Assembly: GCF_008831285.2 (NCBI RefSeq)
Contig: NC_045141.1
Span: 5,535,224-5,599,223 of the forward strand
Direction: 5' to 3'
Origin: Nymphaea colorata
Taxonomy: Eukaryota; Streptophyta; Magnoliopsida; Nymphaeales; Nymphaeaceae
DNA length: 64,000 nucleotides
Part shown: one piece after another, positions 33,896 to 47,200 of the stretch
Layout of the letters: each line of letters starts with the position of its first letter
Position numbering within the stretch: the stretch's first letter is position 1
The notes under the pieces: model-generated
The model's input: only the letters and a program-made list of their open reading frames with translations
The model's database searches: none
Told to the model about the DNA's origin: nothing
Program-made: the position numbers and the translations under genes

Positions 33896-36716
33896 CATGT
33901 AGTATTACAAGGCACTCAAGCTCTCTGATTGAGTCTTATTATATTTGCTTACACAATTGTAGGATTTGTTTTTAAGACATAGGTCAAATAAAATAGTGTT
34001 TACAACGATGTGATAAACACTTAGAAAAATTAAAAGCAATAATATCATTGTATGGATTGGTTTTATGATAACATGGTGCTTAATAAAAGGCAATAAGCAA
34101 TCAGACAAAATAGATTCTAATAATGTAAATGCAATATTCATTTTATGATATCCTAAAATAAATTTGGGTTTACAAGAATGCGATAAGAACAAAAAAACAT
34201 GCGATAACAGAACTACATGACTTATTTTAGGATAGACTCAAGTAATATCATGCTTACAAGTAGGAAATAAGCACTCAGAAAAATTAAATGCAACAATGAC
34301 ACTATGTGAACTGGTTTTACGATAAAAAGACGTTTACAAAGAGGTCATAAATAGCAAAACAAACCAGATTGTAACAAAGCAACTGTAGGATTCGTTTTAT
34401 TTTTCATTCAAATAAAATCGTGTCTACAAAAAGAGTTTCTATCATCAAATTTACGTGTTAAACGGAGAGATGGGCATGAGTATGTTAACCATCATCCATA
34501 TTAAGATACTATGCATAACGTCACATATGTATACCTCATGATGGTCACAACAAAATATATTATTACATTTCAGAACCCAGTTTTGATAGACTATCTAAAC
34601 AAGACATAGTGTCTCAACTGCAGGCATGTACAAATACAATTCATGCTAGCACGCTGTCACTACAATATTTTTGTTTATGCCCTATGACCAATACTTTAGG
34701 ATGAGAACCATAGCGAATGACCTCTACATTTGGTCAGGACAATGAATGAGTTTTCCCACCCAAGCCATTTGCATATTTTGTGTGAACCACAGTTGCGCGA
34801 TAACCTTTCCCACCTTTTTTCTCTCTCTTTCTCTTTCTCCCCTCAAACCCACCAGTTAAGTCGCAGAAGCGTAATGTAAATCTAGGATTTCCCCATTCTT
34901 TTAAACAACAAAAGATTGAATGCATGACAAAACAGAGAGGTTGGACTGATTGCGTTTTGTTCCTCTTCGTCTCGCTGCGGCATCTTTCTTTTTACTAGCG
35001 CCTTCTAGTACTCCAGAAAGGTTAGTTGGATATGCAGTTGGAAAGTTCCTGTTTTCTATAACCACATCAATTGGAGGCTTCAGATTCTTGTTTGGGCATA
35101 ATGTCTTAAAAAGGCAGATTATGTCGGTTGGATTTCTCTCGTGCTACCCTCGTGTGTGTTGATTGCTCTTCCATATCAACATCCTTCTTGCCTTCTAGGG
35201 TCTTAGACCAAATCGCCTCTACATTATCTCTCTCCTTCTCTCCCTCCCGATCCATCATGGTTTCCACCGGTGAGTACTCACTACAACAAATGTTGCAAAC
35301 TGGAATTAGGATCAAGCCATTAGGATCGGTTTGTAGACCCTTTCCTAAATCTCAACATAAAAAAGATGTGTTACTTGTGACAATAAAGCCAATCCCTCAC
35401 CCCCTTTCTGGTCAAAATCCACCTTCCGCTCATCCCTGTGGCCCTTGCCATTGCAGCATGCACTGATGTCAAGCATCCATCACAATCGACCGACTGTCGC
35501 TGACAGAAGAGGCGAAGAAGAAGAAAGGTTCCTCAACTCTGTCATTGCTTCCCGAATTTTTCTGCTTCATCAAAAAATCCATGATTCACCTGCTTTGTTG
35601 CTCCTTTTCTATCATTTCTCCTTGCTCAGTTTGCTGGTTGCTCACCTCGCCATCGTCATGTTGTTGTTCATCTCCTCCGCTTGCAGCAATCACCGAATTG
35701 CTGGTTCGCTCAGATCGAATAGGTGTTTGGTTTTCGAATATTTGTTGAAAATAAGAGAAAATATATGGTTAATAAAAATTTCAAGAAATATTAAAAATTA
35801 ATTAGAATCTGGCCAGTCTCATTCTTAAATTGGCCATGAAATGTAATCCGCTTTCAGTCGGCTCAATTGGATGAGCGCGAGAATTAGGGGATGCACAGGT
35901 GACCAACTCTTGGTAGAAGGCAAAGAAAGAGCTTGAGAAATCAGGCCACATATTAAGGGGGATATGGGCTTTTTCTTTGAAATTTTTGTTTAAGGTGGCC
36001 GCATGTTAGTTGTTTTCTTTTGTGGATTAATGTCTTTGTTTCCTTTGACCCTCACATTTTGCCCAACATATTCATTAGCTCCAGCATTAATTCTGTGGAT
36101 TAATGTCTGGATTTCTCATGTTTTGTTGATTTGCTTGACTGTCACACGTGACAGAAGGAACGTAGGGTTTCCTTTATATTTTCAGTCGTTTCAATTGTGG
36201 TTTTTTTTTGTTTGATTTTTTGTTGCCTCTGCTGAGAATGCAGAATCTCATGTTTGGATGATGTGACTAACGTGGATTGGTTCCTTCTCTTTCTGTTTTG
36301 TCTGGCTTGGGTTGAAGATACAGGAGTTAGGAAGAGGAGGTATTCTGGTCCTTTGCTTTTTTTTCTTCTTTTGATTGTTTAGGATTTGGTTTATCTAGTT
36401 TCCATGGGCATGGGCACATCAGCTCTTTTATCTTCCCCATTTTTATAAGACTTTTTGGGAAGCGATTGAAAATATGGTATAGAGATGGTTGGTTGGCATT
36501 CATTTGACATGCAATTTCCGTATCTTGTAATAAATTTATTTGTACAAATGTGAAGCTTCCGCCCCCTCCCTCCCTCCTCTCTCTCCTTTCGTTTGATTTT
36601 TTTCTAGCAAACAATACCAACCAGAATTACCCCATGCCTTTTTATCATCAAAATCAGACAAGCCAAATTTTGTGGGCTCATTTAGTCGAACCAGAGCCAC
36701 TCAACCCTGGTCCCTT
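33896..36716. other. AT-rich spacer, no supported gene
   Basis: Short open frames at 35128-35466 and 35445-35801 (plus) lie in CT-rich sequence; one begins ATGGTTTCCACCG/GTGAGT, which looks like a start codon followed by a splice donor, but nothing downstream supports a gene. A minus-strand frame at 36327-36620 is similarly isolated. No family was recognised. Confidence 0.4.
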
Positions 36717-38104
36717 CTCCAGCCATCACCACCAAACCTGGCCACAGCCACAGGTTTCAAATGGTTACACTCGATTATGGTGTTGGCCAAGGTTTAACCG
36801 TTCCATACAATTAACTCAGGCTATAGTATAGTGATTGGTTATCCAACACCCTGCCCTCTCTTTTTTTCATGCTCTTTCCCCACCAATAGAAAAGAATGCG
36901 AGGAGAGGATAGACTTATTATGAAGCTTTTACTCTTTTTAGTCATTCTGTAGCTTCTACATCCCCACTTCTATTAATGAGAATATTCTTTGTTGTCCAGG
37001 CATCTCTTCCCCATTTCTATTTTTGAATTTCCCCTCCATTGAAGACTGAGATTAATTTAGGCTGTGCCCATAATTTGGCCGTAGCCTTTCATATTTCTAT
37101 TTTCCTTTTAACGAGTTCAGAAGAATTCTAATCTGAGTTAAAGATTGAACTTGGCTTGGATACTTAAGATACAGTAAAAATTAAACTCCGCTTTGTCCTC
37201 TCATTCAAACACATTGCACTATACTTGCACTTTCATTATGCCAAACTGAAAATCTTGAATTTCTTTTTAAGGATTAATGCACTTGAAGATAAATACATCA
37301 GTCTTTATTGAATATAATTTTTTTATTATATTTTTTGCACATAGGCCCTCATTTGATTAAAGTTGCTGCAATCTTTAGGTGTGATTGAGATACTACACAC
37401 GCATCTTTGCTCCAGTCATTACCACCGAACCTGTACACAGCCACAGGTGCTGAATGGTTACACTCAATTCGGGTATTGGCCAAGGCTTAACCGTTCCATA
37501 GAATTCACTTAGGCTACAGTGATTGGTTATCCAACACCCCTTCCTCTTTTTTTTCATGCTCTTTCCCCACCAATAGAAAGGAATCTGAGGAGATGATTGA
37601 CTGATTATGAAGCATTTACTCTTTTTAGTTATTATGTACCTTCTATATCCCCACTTCTATTAATGAGAATATTCTTCGCTGTCCATGCATCTATTCTACA
37701 TTTCTATTTTCAAATTTTCCCTTCCCTGAAGACAAAATCAATTTAGGCTGTGCCCAGAATTTGGCCATATCCTTTCATATTTATATTTTCATTTTAATGA
37801 GTTCAGAAGAATTCTAATCTAAGTTAAAGATTAAACTTGAATCCTTAATTTATGGTAAAAATTAAACTCTGTTTGGTGCTCTCATTCAAACACAGAACAC
37901 TATATTTTTCACTTTCAGTGGGACCTGAGTCATGTCAAACTAAAAATCTTAAATTTCTTTTTAATGATTAATGCACTTGAAGAGAAGTACGTTAGTCTCT
38001 ATTGGAATAGAAATTATTATTAGTATTTTTAGCATGTAGGCCCTGATTTGATTAAGGTTATTACAATCTTCAGGTGTGATTGGGATACTACACACACATG
38101 TTTG
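36717..38104. repeat. 693-bp tandem duplication
   Basis: Unit 1 (36717-37409) and unit 2 (37410-38104) start CTCCAGCCATCACCACC and CTCCAGTCATTACCACC. Both contain GCCACAGGT, GGCCAAGG(T/C)TTAACCGTTCC, AGTGATTGGTTATCCAACACC, CATGCTCTTTCCCCACCAAT, CCCCACTTCTATTAATGAG and TTTAGGCTGTGCCCA. The unit ends with GATACTACACAC(G/A)CAT. Differences are scattered substitutions and a few small indels, so the duplication is not very recent. No coding function was seen. Confidence 0.9.
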
Positions 38105-39845
38105 CTCCTGCATGATACAGATTGAATTGCCAAAATCTCTTCGAAGCTACATATAGTCAAGTGGTCTTGCATGATATGTTGATTCTCTGTATGTCCTCGT
38201 GCTTGAAAGGTTTCAATCATTTTCTTTCTGTTTCCTGTTATTTTAGCAAATAGGGATAGGTAAAGTACCCAACTCTTTGGCTTATGCTGCTTGCTAAAGC
38301 ATAAGCCTTCTGCTTGTTCCCTGTAGCATGAGAGAAGGCTTTGGACCTAAAGGAATCTGACTTTTGTGATCTGGGATGTAATATAGGGTATGCATATAAG
38401 TTTATTGAGACTTTAGTTCTAAGTCTTCTGACTATCTTGCTCAAAGTGACCATGAGGGTATTTATTTTGGTGTTACCCTTGGCATAATTGTTGTAGAATA
38501 AGAACTGTTGCCATAATTGTGTCTGGTTCCTATTCCATGTGCAGCGTGAACAGAAACATCTTGTTCGAATGTTCTTGCATCCAGGTGCATCTGTTCCTCT
38601 TGGAACAGATGCTTGGTTGTCAATAATCAACATATATATATATGTATATATATATACATATACATGGAGAGAGAGAGAGATAGAGAGAGATATGCATGGG
38701 TATGTATGTATATAACTTCTTTATGTCGATATTCATTTAGCAGAATTGAACATATGGCAATTAATAAAAATAAAAAGCACATTTCCAGTTAATAATTTGT
38801 TGTTAATATTACTGATCTTCTAGTAAAATTTGTGCATGTTTTCTTCCATAAAGTACTTGCAGGTCAACAGCAATCTTTATGTTGATGAACCTAAGGGAAT
38901 AAAATTATAAAATGAATACAGATATAAGTATGTATCCATGTATACATACACACATAGAGACACACACAAATATGCTTATGTAGCACCCATCTCTTATTGA
39001 GTGTCTCTTTGCTAGGTTGAAGAGCAACGAGGGATTTTCCATCTTCATCTATATTTTGCAATCTATCTATTTCTCAATGTTGTCTGAAGTATCTATTTTT
39101 GCAGACTTGAATGTGAGCTTATGAATCTCTAACAATATGAAGTAACAGCATTCTTGGTCACTGTAAGGATCAGCTCTTTGTTATGAACCTCACGGTTTGG
39201 AACTTTTGACTTCAAATGATGGCAAACTGCAAATTGGTCTAACGACATCAGATCCATGCCTTCAACGTGTAGTTTCTGATGAGGTTCATTTCTCTTTTCA
39301 GTTTCATTGTATTGCTTTTCAATATTATTCTTGGATTTATACTTCATGTTTCTAGTCTACTCAAAAAGTACATCACATGAGAGCATGGACATTATGTTCA
39401 TACATTAAGCTTATTATCTCTTATTTTGGAGAGAAAATGTTATTTTCGTTTAGACAACCTCTGTCTTCACTTCTTACATTAGTTGATTGAATAGATTGGA
39501 ATTGTAATACTCATTTAGCTCAGTATGAATCCCTAAAACTGATGCATGGCCAAGCTCAGCCAAACGATCATGGACAAATAGAAACACATGTATAGAACGT
39601 TAACTCAATATTACAAAGTTGGTATGTTACTTCAACGTGGATTTTTAGGATAGGATAAATCTTAAACTTACTATTGGTATAATTCAGTGTTTCAGGTTGA
39701 TTAAAGACCATTAGTTGTTGGTTTTGGCAAGGTATTTTTTGTTTCAATCTTCCTTGATAATATGCCATAAACCATGGAAATTGTATTTGGACTTAAAGAA
39801 AAGGAAATCCCTCCTTGACTATGCTTTTTATTCTCATTGCTAATG
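38105..39845. other. spacer with microsatellite and possible unidentified exons
   Basis: A (TA)n(GA)n microsatellite lies at 38630-38720. Two plus-strand pieces look coding but match no family: REQKHLVRMFLHPG after a TGTGCAG acceptor (about 38547-38588), and EPHGLELLTSNDGKLQIGLT at about 39190-39250. They precede the DRG-like exons on the same strand but do not match its N-terminal G1-G3 regions. The remaining sequence is AT-rich. Confidence 0.3.
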
Positions 39846-40444
39846 TATCTCAAAAAGGACTGGTGGAATCTATTTTAACAGCAGTGTGACTTTAACTTGT
39901 ACATATAAGAAACTTTGCTACTAAAATCTCTATAAGATCCATAATGCTGGTAGATACATGTTCCTTTTTTTTTTGTTCTTTCAGTAGTCTTTTAATATAT
40001 TCAAACAATTTATAATAGTTAAGAGAACTGTCAAACATGTTGTAGTTGTAGTAAGTCTTTAAAATACCTTTTTTTTGTTTTCATGTGACTGTTGGCAATT
40101 TTATTGATGTCCATGGAGGGAATCTAAAATACATGAAGGGAGCCTATGTCTACAACAAAATCAGCATTTATTGATATTGATGATTTTGACAAACTACTGA
40201 ACCAGTTACAACTTGGAGGTATTTGTATCAGTTTTTAAAATGTCTAATTCTCGATTATTGTTTCATGTTCTCCATGAGCAAGGTGTTCTTTGTCACAGTC
40301 ATAAATTAGTTGCTATCTTTTTGTTGCAGCTCTAGTTAGATATGTTGCTTTTTAAGATGTAAGAGGCAATGGGGCTTGTTAGAGTGTATTTGAAGCCCCA
40401 CGGCAAAGGCCTAATTACGTCAAGTCTTTTATTCTCTACTCGAG
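39846..40444 (+). pseudogene. developmentally regulated GTP-binding protein (DRG2-type), C-terminal-half exons, broken
   Basis: Three pieces in order match the plant DRG2 GTPase, a TRAFAC-class protein. 39846-39900: KK, then TGGIYFNSSVTLT after a frame slip. 40084-40218: FIDVHGGNLKYMKGAYVYNK, which covers the N-K-I-D guanine-specificity motif (G4) but has Ser for Asp (NKIS), then IDIDDFDKLLNQ. 40330-40444: L-stop-LDMLLFKM-stop-EAMGLVRVYLKPHGK, the start of the TGS domain, then a frameshift into PNYVKSFILYSRG and donor CGAG/GTAAAT. Two stops (TAG at 40333, TAA near 40363), two or more frameshifts and a lost acceptor (TTTTCATG before 40084) make it dead. G1-G3 exons and the last exon are absent; repeat copy B begins within about 200 bp downstream. 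Confidence 0.8.
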
Positions 40445-40639
40445 GTAAATGTCTTATGTTATTTTAGTATTGATTGGTTTCTTGCATTTGAGCTATCGTC
40501 ATAGACTTAGTATTATTACCGTGCACTTCTTGTGCATGTCAAATGTTAAATGGTTGCCCAATTTCATTTATGTGAAGTGAGAACTAGCAAAGCCACAAGT
40601 TGTGATGCATAAGTTTTAGCATATAATGCCCACAAAGAT

Positions 40640-43420
40640 TATGTCAAAAATTTAAAGAAAAGAAAAGGAAGCAAAAAGCATTATCATCTCATGTCAAAAT
40701 CAGAAATGAAGGATAAAACTGTGTGCTAGTTTGCGTGCTGACAGAAAATTAATTTAGTTGTTACCAACTATTTTCCATCAAAGCTTGTGAAATAGTTAAG
40801 AACTTGTAAGTATGGCAGATGAAAAAAAAGCAATACTTTCATTTATTTAAGCAACACACTTGCGAGGCACTTTTTCATCGAACTGTTAGAAGTAAAATAA
40901 ATTCATTAAATTTGACATGGTTTAATTTGGCATACAACCTTTGTTAAATCCAACATTTGTTAAATTCTACCATATTGTTGAGAGAAAAGTAAATTAAAAA
41001 CAGTAACAAAGCTAACTTGTAGAAAAGATACGAGTGTTAGTCATAAAACAAAGAGGGAGGGACACTTGAGCGATAAGATAAGCATGCAGCTGAAGCAGGG
41101 GGGCTCTCAGTGTCTCCGATACTGGTTTGAGCAAGATATACGGTGGCAAAAACTACCGTTGTAGGTCCGTAGCGGTGAAGACTTGAAGTGATGTTAAACA
41201 TCACTGGTTTACATGGATTTAGCGGCGACAAAATCACCGTTGTAGGGCACATATACCAGCCACTAAATGACAAGTATAGATAAGGATGCGCACCTCTCAT
41301 CGAGCAAGTTCCAGTTCCAACCAATCAAAGATATGTCTCATGAGATCCATTCCTTACAAGTCATTGCACTTGGGGAAAATGCAGCCACATTTTTGTTGAA
41401 GGAGGAAAGACATTGTTGGAAAGATGTAATCAACCCTGAAAAGTAACGTATTTTGTTGCTTTCGCCATTACATTTTCCCTCTATCAAAATGTGAATATAT
41501 ATATCAATAAATCATGGCACCTTCAATCGAAGCACAACATTGCCAACAAAAAGAAAAGGAACTCAATTTCACCATTCAGGATGTTCCCAGCTTTCATACA
41601 ATGATCTACAAACTTATATTCTCCTTTTGGGTGGTTTTACTATCCACCTTCGGATTAGTTTTACATGTTTGCTAATTCTTTGGCCTACTTTTACATGTTG
41701 ACTAATTCTTTTGTTTTATTTTTATCCAAGTAGCAGTGTTAAAATTAATAATAGTTAAGAAAGGAAAAATGTCCTCAGTTTTGGTGTTCATGAATGATTC
41801 TGATAACTATATCCTCTACAACCTTAATTTTTATCTTTGATATGTCTCCACAAAAATCTTCGCCTTATGGGCAGAACTCCATAATCAATCCTGCATGTTG
41901 CCACATCAAAAACCCTGAGATACATTTTTATATATATCACCCATTGACATTTTTGAGACCATAATCTTGAACTTTGTTCAACTTAATAGCACATATTGGT
42001 TGTCAGTTCAGAATACCTTTTACATATATATAGCTATTAGTGAGTTACATCTTTCTACTTTAACTTATCCCCACAATCTTGATCTAGATAACTTTGGAGT
42101 TTGTACTGAGGCCATTAATTAGCAGTTTTTCCTTTTTAATTCTATTTTCTTGATAATCGTTTGAATTTGATGGGATAATTTCATCATTTGGATGATTACT
42201 TTAATACTTTTGACGAGATCAAGTGTTTGCTTGAAAAACAGAAGGAAAAGTTGGACATTTGGTATTTTTCAAAAGGAGTTGCCTCTTATTTTTCTCATTT
42301 AATTTGTGGAGCAGTCTTTGTAAACATTATTGGTGTGGATTCTTAGATTTTAAATACATTGAGATCGCACATAGTGGCTGGGAAGACATATATACGTTAC
42401 CTTTTTTACAGTTTAATTTAACAAAAAAAAGCCAAGTGTTAAACTGTTTTTAAATCCAATGTATGGCTTCTACTGGACTTTTTGTAAGCGAGATAGATCT
42501 GTATGATTGATGTATAGACATGCAGCTACATTCTATAATGCAATTGTTACATTATGAAGAATTTTTTGATGGAGGAGCAGGATCTGTAACGCAAGCCGCA
42601 GCTGCATGTATAAGGGATTATGAACAATTCATCTTTACTTTACTCTACGCAACTAAAGTCTTCCCTGATTAGGTCCTGCATTTAATTTTGTATAAAGAAC
42701 AGGTCAACCTGACCTCTACTGAAACCCAAAAGATTGCATGTTAATAATTGAAAAAAATAAAAGGGTCTTCACTGGAATTGTGTACAAAACAACGGGTCAA
42801 CGTCAAATTTCCCAATACAGGTATAAGTGGGTCTTTGTCGACTTATTTTCCATTTCCTTCTCTCATTTTATTTGTCCTCACTCTCTTGAATCTTGTTTGT
42901 CCCCTTCTATTTTTGAGGATTTTATGTTGAGCATCTGGAAGCATCTACTGTCACCAGCCATCTGTGGCGATCGGTGAGCAGACCAGAGCTTGAGCAGTAG
43001 CACTAAAAACCCAACAACAACAGGTATTAATTTTTCTTTCTCTCTCTTCCTCAAGTTTCTTGTTCATTTCTTGCTCTGAGGGTGTCCTAAGGCGAAATCT
43101 GGCGCGTCATTTTTTTATTTCTTTTTCGATCAGTTTTCCCCTTTCTTGTTTTTTTGCTGCTCTGGCAGATGCCAGGATCAGTTCTTTTTTTCTTCTTTCT
43201 TTTGTTGCTCGTACTACACACTGCAGGATTTCATTATCAACTGACCCCACTTGATGACAAAGAAGTAGCAGATTTGGTTGAAGAAGAGATTCTGTGCTCT
43301 GGGCTTATCTTCTTCCTTAGTGAAACAAAGTCCACCTGGGGATAGTAACAATGAACTTTTTTATTCATTTATGCCATATTCTGTTGTTCTGGAGCACAAA
43401 GGCTCTATGTGGCACAGGAA
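40640..43420 (+). repeat. dispersed repeat copy B
   Basis: This is the longest of the three copies. It matches copy C at its left part (40640-41060) and copy A from 40907 to its end, near TTTATTCATTTATGCCAT. The subterminal motif cluster lies at 41110-41280 (TACGGTGGCAAAAACTACCG, AGCGGTGAAGACTTG, AGCGGCGACAAAATCACCG). No transposase domain is visible, so it would be non-autonomous if it is a DNA transposon. The acceptor-like and ORF features inside are shared repeat sequence. Confidence 0.8.
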
Positions 43421-45060
43421 TTGCACTTCTGGCCCTAAAATATCACATACCATGCACTATATATGAATGAATGATGGCTTCAATGAAATTTTTTATTTCA
43501 ACATCCGTACAGGATGGCTCCAACCTCCAAAAATGCGCTTGAGTGCTCAAAATGTGACTTACGTGTGTCATCATCATCTTGTTCAGGCATGGCTTGATGA
43601 GCGAAGGTAAAAGGTGTGCTCGAAAAAAGAAAAAAACTATTATCCTGACGAAATCCCAGTCAAAACCATATTGTGGTTGGTAACCTCTTCTATTTTTTTT
43701 TTCACTTTGACCAGTTATTCCTCACTCTATATAATCACATTGGATGGTCATGCCAAAATGACAGAACCACATATTGTGGTTGGTAACCTCTTCTAATTTG
43801 TCTTTTATTAATTGTTAGTTCATGAGAACTTTTAAATAGAAAAATGTTGAAAAAGCTCAACATAGCGATATACATATATATATTGATCAATTAGAGCCAA
43901 TTTACCCCATTAATGGTACAATTCCCATACCCATGTCAAGAAAATCCTTCATTTTCTATCTAGGTATCACTTTTGTTTTCATTTTCATCATCAACAACGT
44001 TGTCTTATTGCAGCTATTTACTTACCTTTGTAAGATTTTATGTTTACATTTAAAATTACTGTTTACATTTAGGCAACACTAAGGTTGCTATTATTGTACA
44101 AAACATTTTTTAATATGCATTTATAAACAAATTTAAGAGGCCGATGCATAGATACGGCATGCCCTAAGATTGTAATCTATACTAATTTCAATAGACAACA
44201 TTGACAAGTTCATATTAAGAGATTGTAAGGTGGTCATATTACTAATGAAGGAAAATTATGTTTAATTTCAAGATCTGTTAGAAAGGGTAGTCATACTATT
44301 AATTAATCAATTTTTGCATTTAGAAGAGTAGGCTCCTAGTGCTCATCATTGGGAGTGGTATAGAAAATTTGAGCAAGAATAATTGGTAATGCTTTTAAAT
44401 ATATAAAAGATTATATGAAACCTAAAAAATTTATTGAGTTCATCAAGTTTAATTGAGTTGAGTTCAAGTAACTTGAACTGAACTTGTTTATATGCCAGAA
44501 ATGGACTCGTTTCGCAAATGAGTCGAGCTCAAGTCGAGGTTTACTGAGTTTGAGTCGAGCTTGAGTTCGCTTGACTTGTTGTACATCCATATCCACTTTG
44601 ACACACCCAAATGGGATTGTCCCCTATTTATAATGGTGAACATGTTGGAGGTGGGAGGCTTCCAATAAAGGATGCCATGAATATATTGGCCTTGCATCAG
44701 ATATCTGACAGAATTGTTTCGCAAAGATCAGAAGAAGAAAATATTTAATATTTAATTCAGATCAGTTCAGATTTAAGAAATAATATTCGATCAAATTCAC
44801 ATTTAGATGTACATAAATATCCAATTGAATTCAAATTTGTATTTAGTTTTAAACAAAAATCCGATATTTGATGCTTTCACAACATGAAAATCGACCAAAA
44901 TTGGATTCAGACTCAGACATGAATATAAAAATCAAATTCGAATTAGATTCAAATTTTAAAATTTGATTTGGGATGCAGATTTGAATACGACATTTCCTTC
45001 ATTCATATTAAAATCGGGGTCTGAATCCAAGTATATGAATATCTGAAAAAGCAGATACGG
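43421..45060. other. AT-rich spacer with small repeats
   Basis: A direct repeat CATATTGTGGTTGGTAACC...TCTA occurs at 43664-43690 and 43769-43795. About 44450-44580 has a GAGTCGAGCTCAAGTCGAG-type low-complexity run. About 44740-45060 is an AAATTTGAATTC-type AT-rich repeat that resembles 63620-63850. No coding family was recognised. Confidence 0.5.
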
Positions 45061-45064
45061 TTAA

Positions 45065-47200
45065 TAGGAGAACAATTCTCCATCCATCTTCATGTAAATC
45101 ACCATTTAATGTTTACATCCATTTGATGTAGCTCTAAGTCAAAACGAGTTTTGAAATTAAATAATCTTCATTCATTGACTTCTTAGTTGAAAATGTCTAG
45201 TTATAGTCAATGCCATCATTTGAGTGAAGCCTTTTAGCAACCATCATTGCCTTGTACAGCTGCATACCTATAAGTATCATATGTGTTTGCATCATATGTG
45301 TTTGACTATTTTAGATAGAGCGACAAGGTCACACACTTGAGTTTTAGATGTAGAGTTTAACTCTTCTTTTATGGCTTCTATCCAATGTGCAGATTGCATA
45401 CACTCAATAGTTTCCATAAATGTGATTGGATCATCATCATCTATGAAATCATTGGGCTCCTATAAGTGCACTACATAATCTAGATGAATAACAAATCTTA
45501 TTGTCAATGACATGAACAATAAAATATGTAACCTTTTGACCTTTCTGGATAACCAATGAAGAAGCTACTAATTGTTATAGGGTCAAAAGCCTTTATGTGA
45601 GGGATATATAATTTGGCTCCTGCTGGATAACTTGAAATGTGCATATATAATAGTGGACGCTTACTGCCTGCCAATAACTATAAGGAGTTTTAGAAACAAG
45701 TTTAGCAGGTACATTATTCAAATTGTGTGCAGCTATCCTTAAAAGCCTCACTCCACAACACAGTAAAGAGTGGTGAATAATTCAACATAGGATGAACCAT
45801 TTCTTTAAGCATATGATTTCTTCTTTCAGTTGTACTATTCTAATATGCACTAGTGGACATAGTGCGCTGAGTTACAATGCCTTCTTCCTTGCGAAAACAT
45901 GCTAAAGGTCCCTCCTGTTACCCCATCACAGTACTCGCCACCTCTATCTGATCAGACACTTGCATTACTTCTCCATTTTGTTTTTTGACTTCATTCTTAA
46001 AGTCTTTCAAATCTTAACAGACTTCCAATTTCTCAAATAAAAGATAGAGATAAATTAGCAGTAATAGTCAATAAAAGTGACAAAATACCTTTCGCCCATA
46101 TAACATAGGGCAAACGGTTTGCATACCTCTGTATGAATAATTTCTACTTTGTTGTTGATCATTTTAGCACATTTCTTGTATGTGTTACTCTGCTTATACT
46201 TAATATGTCCTAAGTGATAGTGCCAAAACATATAGAATTTCATTCAACATGCCACATTTATTACCAATTGATATATTGCCACAAGATAGAGACTCATGGA
46301 TCGTAGTTAATCAGTCAAACATGTATAACCAATCCAGATTGAATCTTTCTAAATAAATAATTTTGAATTTTCAAATTAAAACAGTATCCAAGTTTATCTA
46401 GTCAAAAAATAGAAACAAGGTTTCTGCTATAAGATGATACATAAAATGTATCCACTTAAGTTTAAAACAGAACCACTCTCTAGCATCACCTTCAAGTCCC
46501 AATGGCCTTGACATGCGAATGCATTTGTTTTCAAAGAAAGTACTTCTCTTATGTTCCATTGGCTCCGTTTTGTTCATAAAAGCCTGTAAGGAATCGGCAA
46601 TATACACAGTGTCACTCAAATTAACCCACCAGTTATTAACTGGAATATTAACCAAGTTACATTCATGAGAAATTAATGATAAATTATCTTTCCTAGCCAA
46701 CAGTTCACATACTTTTCACAATTTGTCTTTTTATGCCATTTCTTCTTATAGAAGAAGCACTTCATAGAAGAGACATCTTTTTGAGGCTTGATAGTAGTTT
46801 GGTTAGATGTTCATGTAGCGGACTTTTTAGGCTTTTTCTTTATGACATTCTTCTTTGGTCCGATTTTATGTTGACTTTTATGAAAAGCCACATGTGCACT
46901 ATGCACATTGTCACTCTTCAATCTCTCTTCTTCCTCAACAAACTTGGACATCAAATCATTGAATGTCTGTCCATCATTATGCATGTTGTAAGAGATGTTG
47001 AAAGAAGCTTATTCAGCAGGTGGAAATGATAGAATCAAGTGGACTAAGAGGACCAAAGGAGTTAGCAACTCTAGACTACAGAAGCAGCAAGCGAAGGCAA
47101 TTAGATCGCTCACACTTTTCGAAGATTGCTTTCTCATGTGTTGTCTTTTTATTAGTTAAAAGGGCAAACTCATTCACATGAAGTGTTAGGTATAGATTGA
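45065..47200 (-). pseudogene. Ty1/copia retrotransposon remnant (gag to early RT)
   Basis: On the minus strand the order is gag (47200-46740), a degenerate zinc knuckle (KCFFYKKKWHKKTNCEKY, with the second Cys and the Gly lost), protease region (46600-46700; IPVNNWWVNLSDTVYIADSL, where the D-S-G/D-T-G active site is degraded), GAG-pre-integrase (46190-46240; FWHYHLGHI), integrase (46110-45700; GERYFVTFID, STTERRNHMLKEMV) and the start of reverse transcriptase (45420-45080; HWIEAIKEELNS, VAKRLHSNDGIDYN). Frames change many times and RT ends before the YVDD box. No LTR, PBS or PPT was found at either side, so this is an internal fragment of an old element. Confidence 0.9.
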
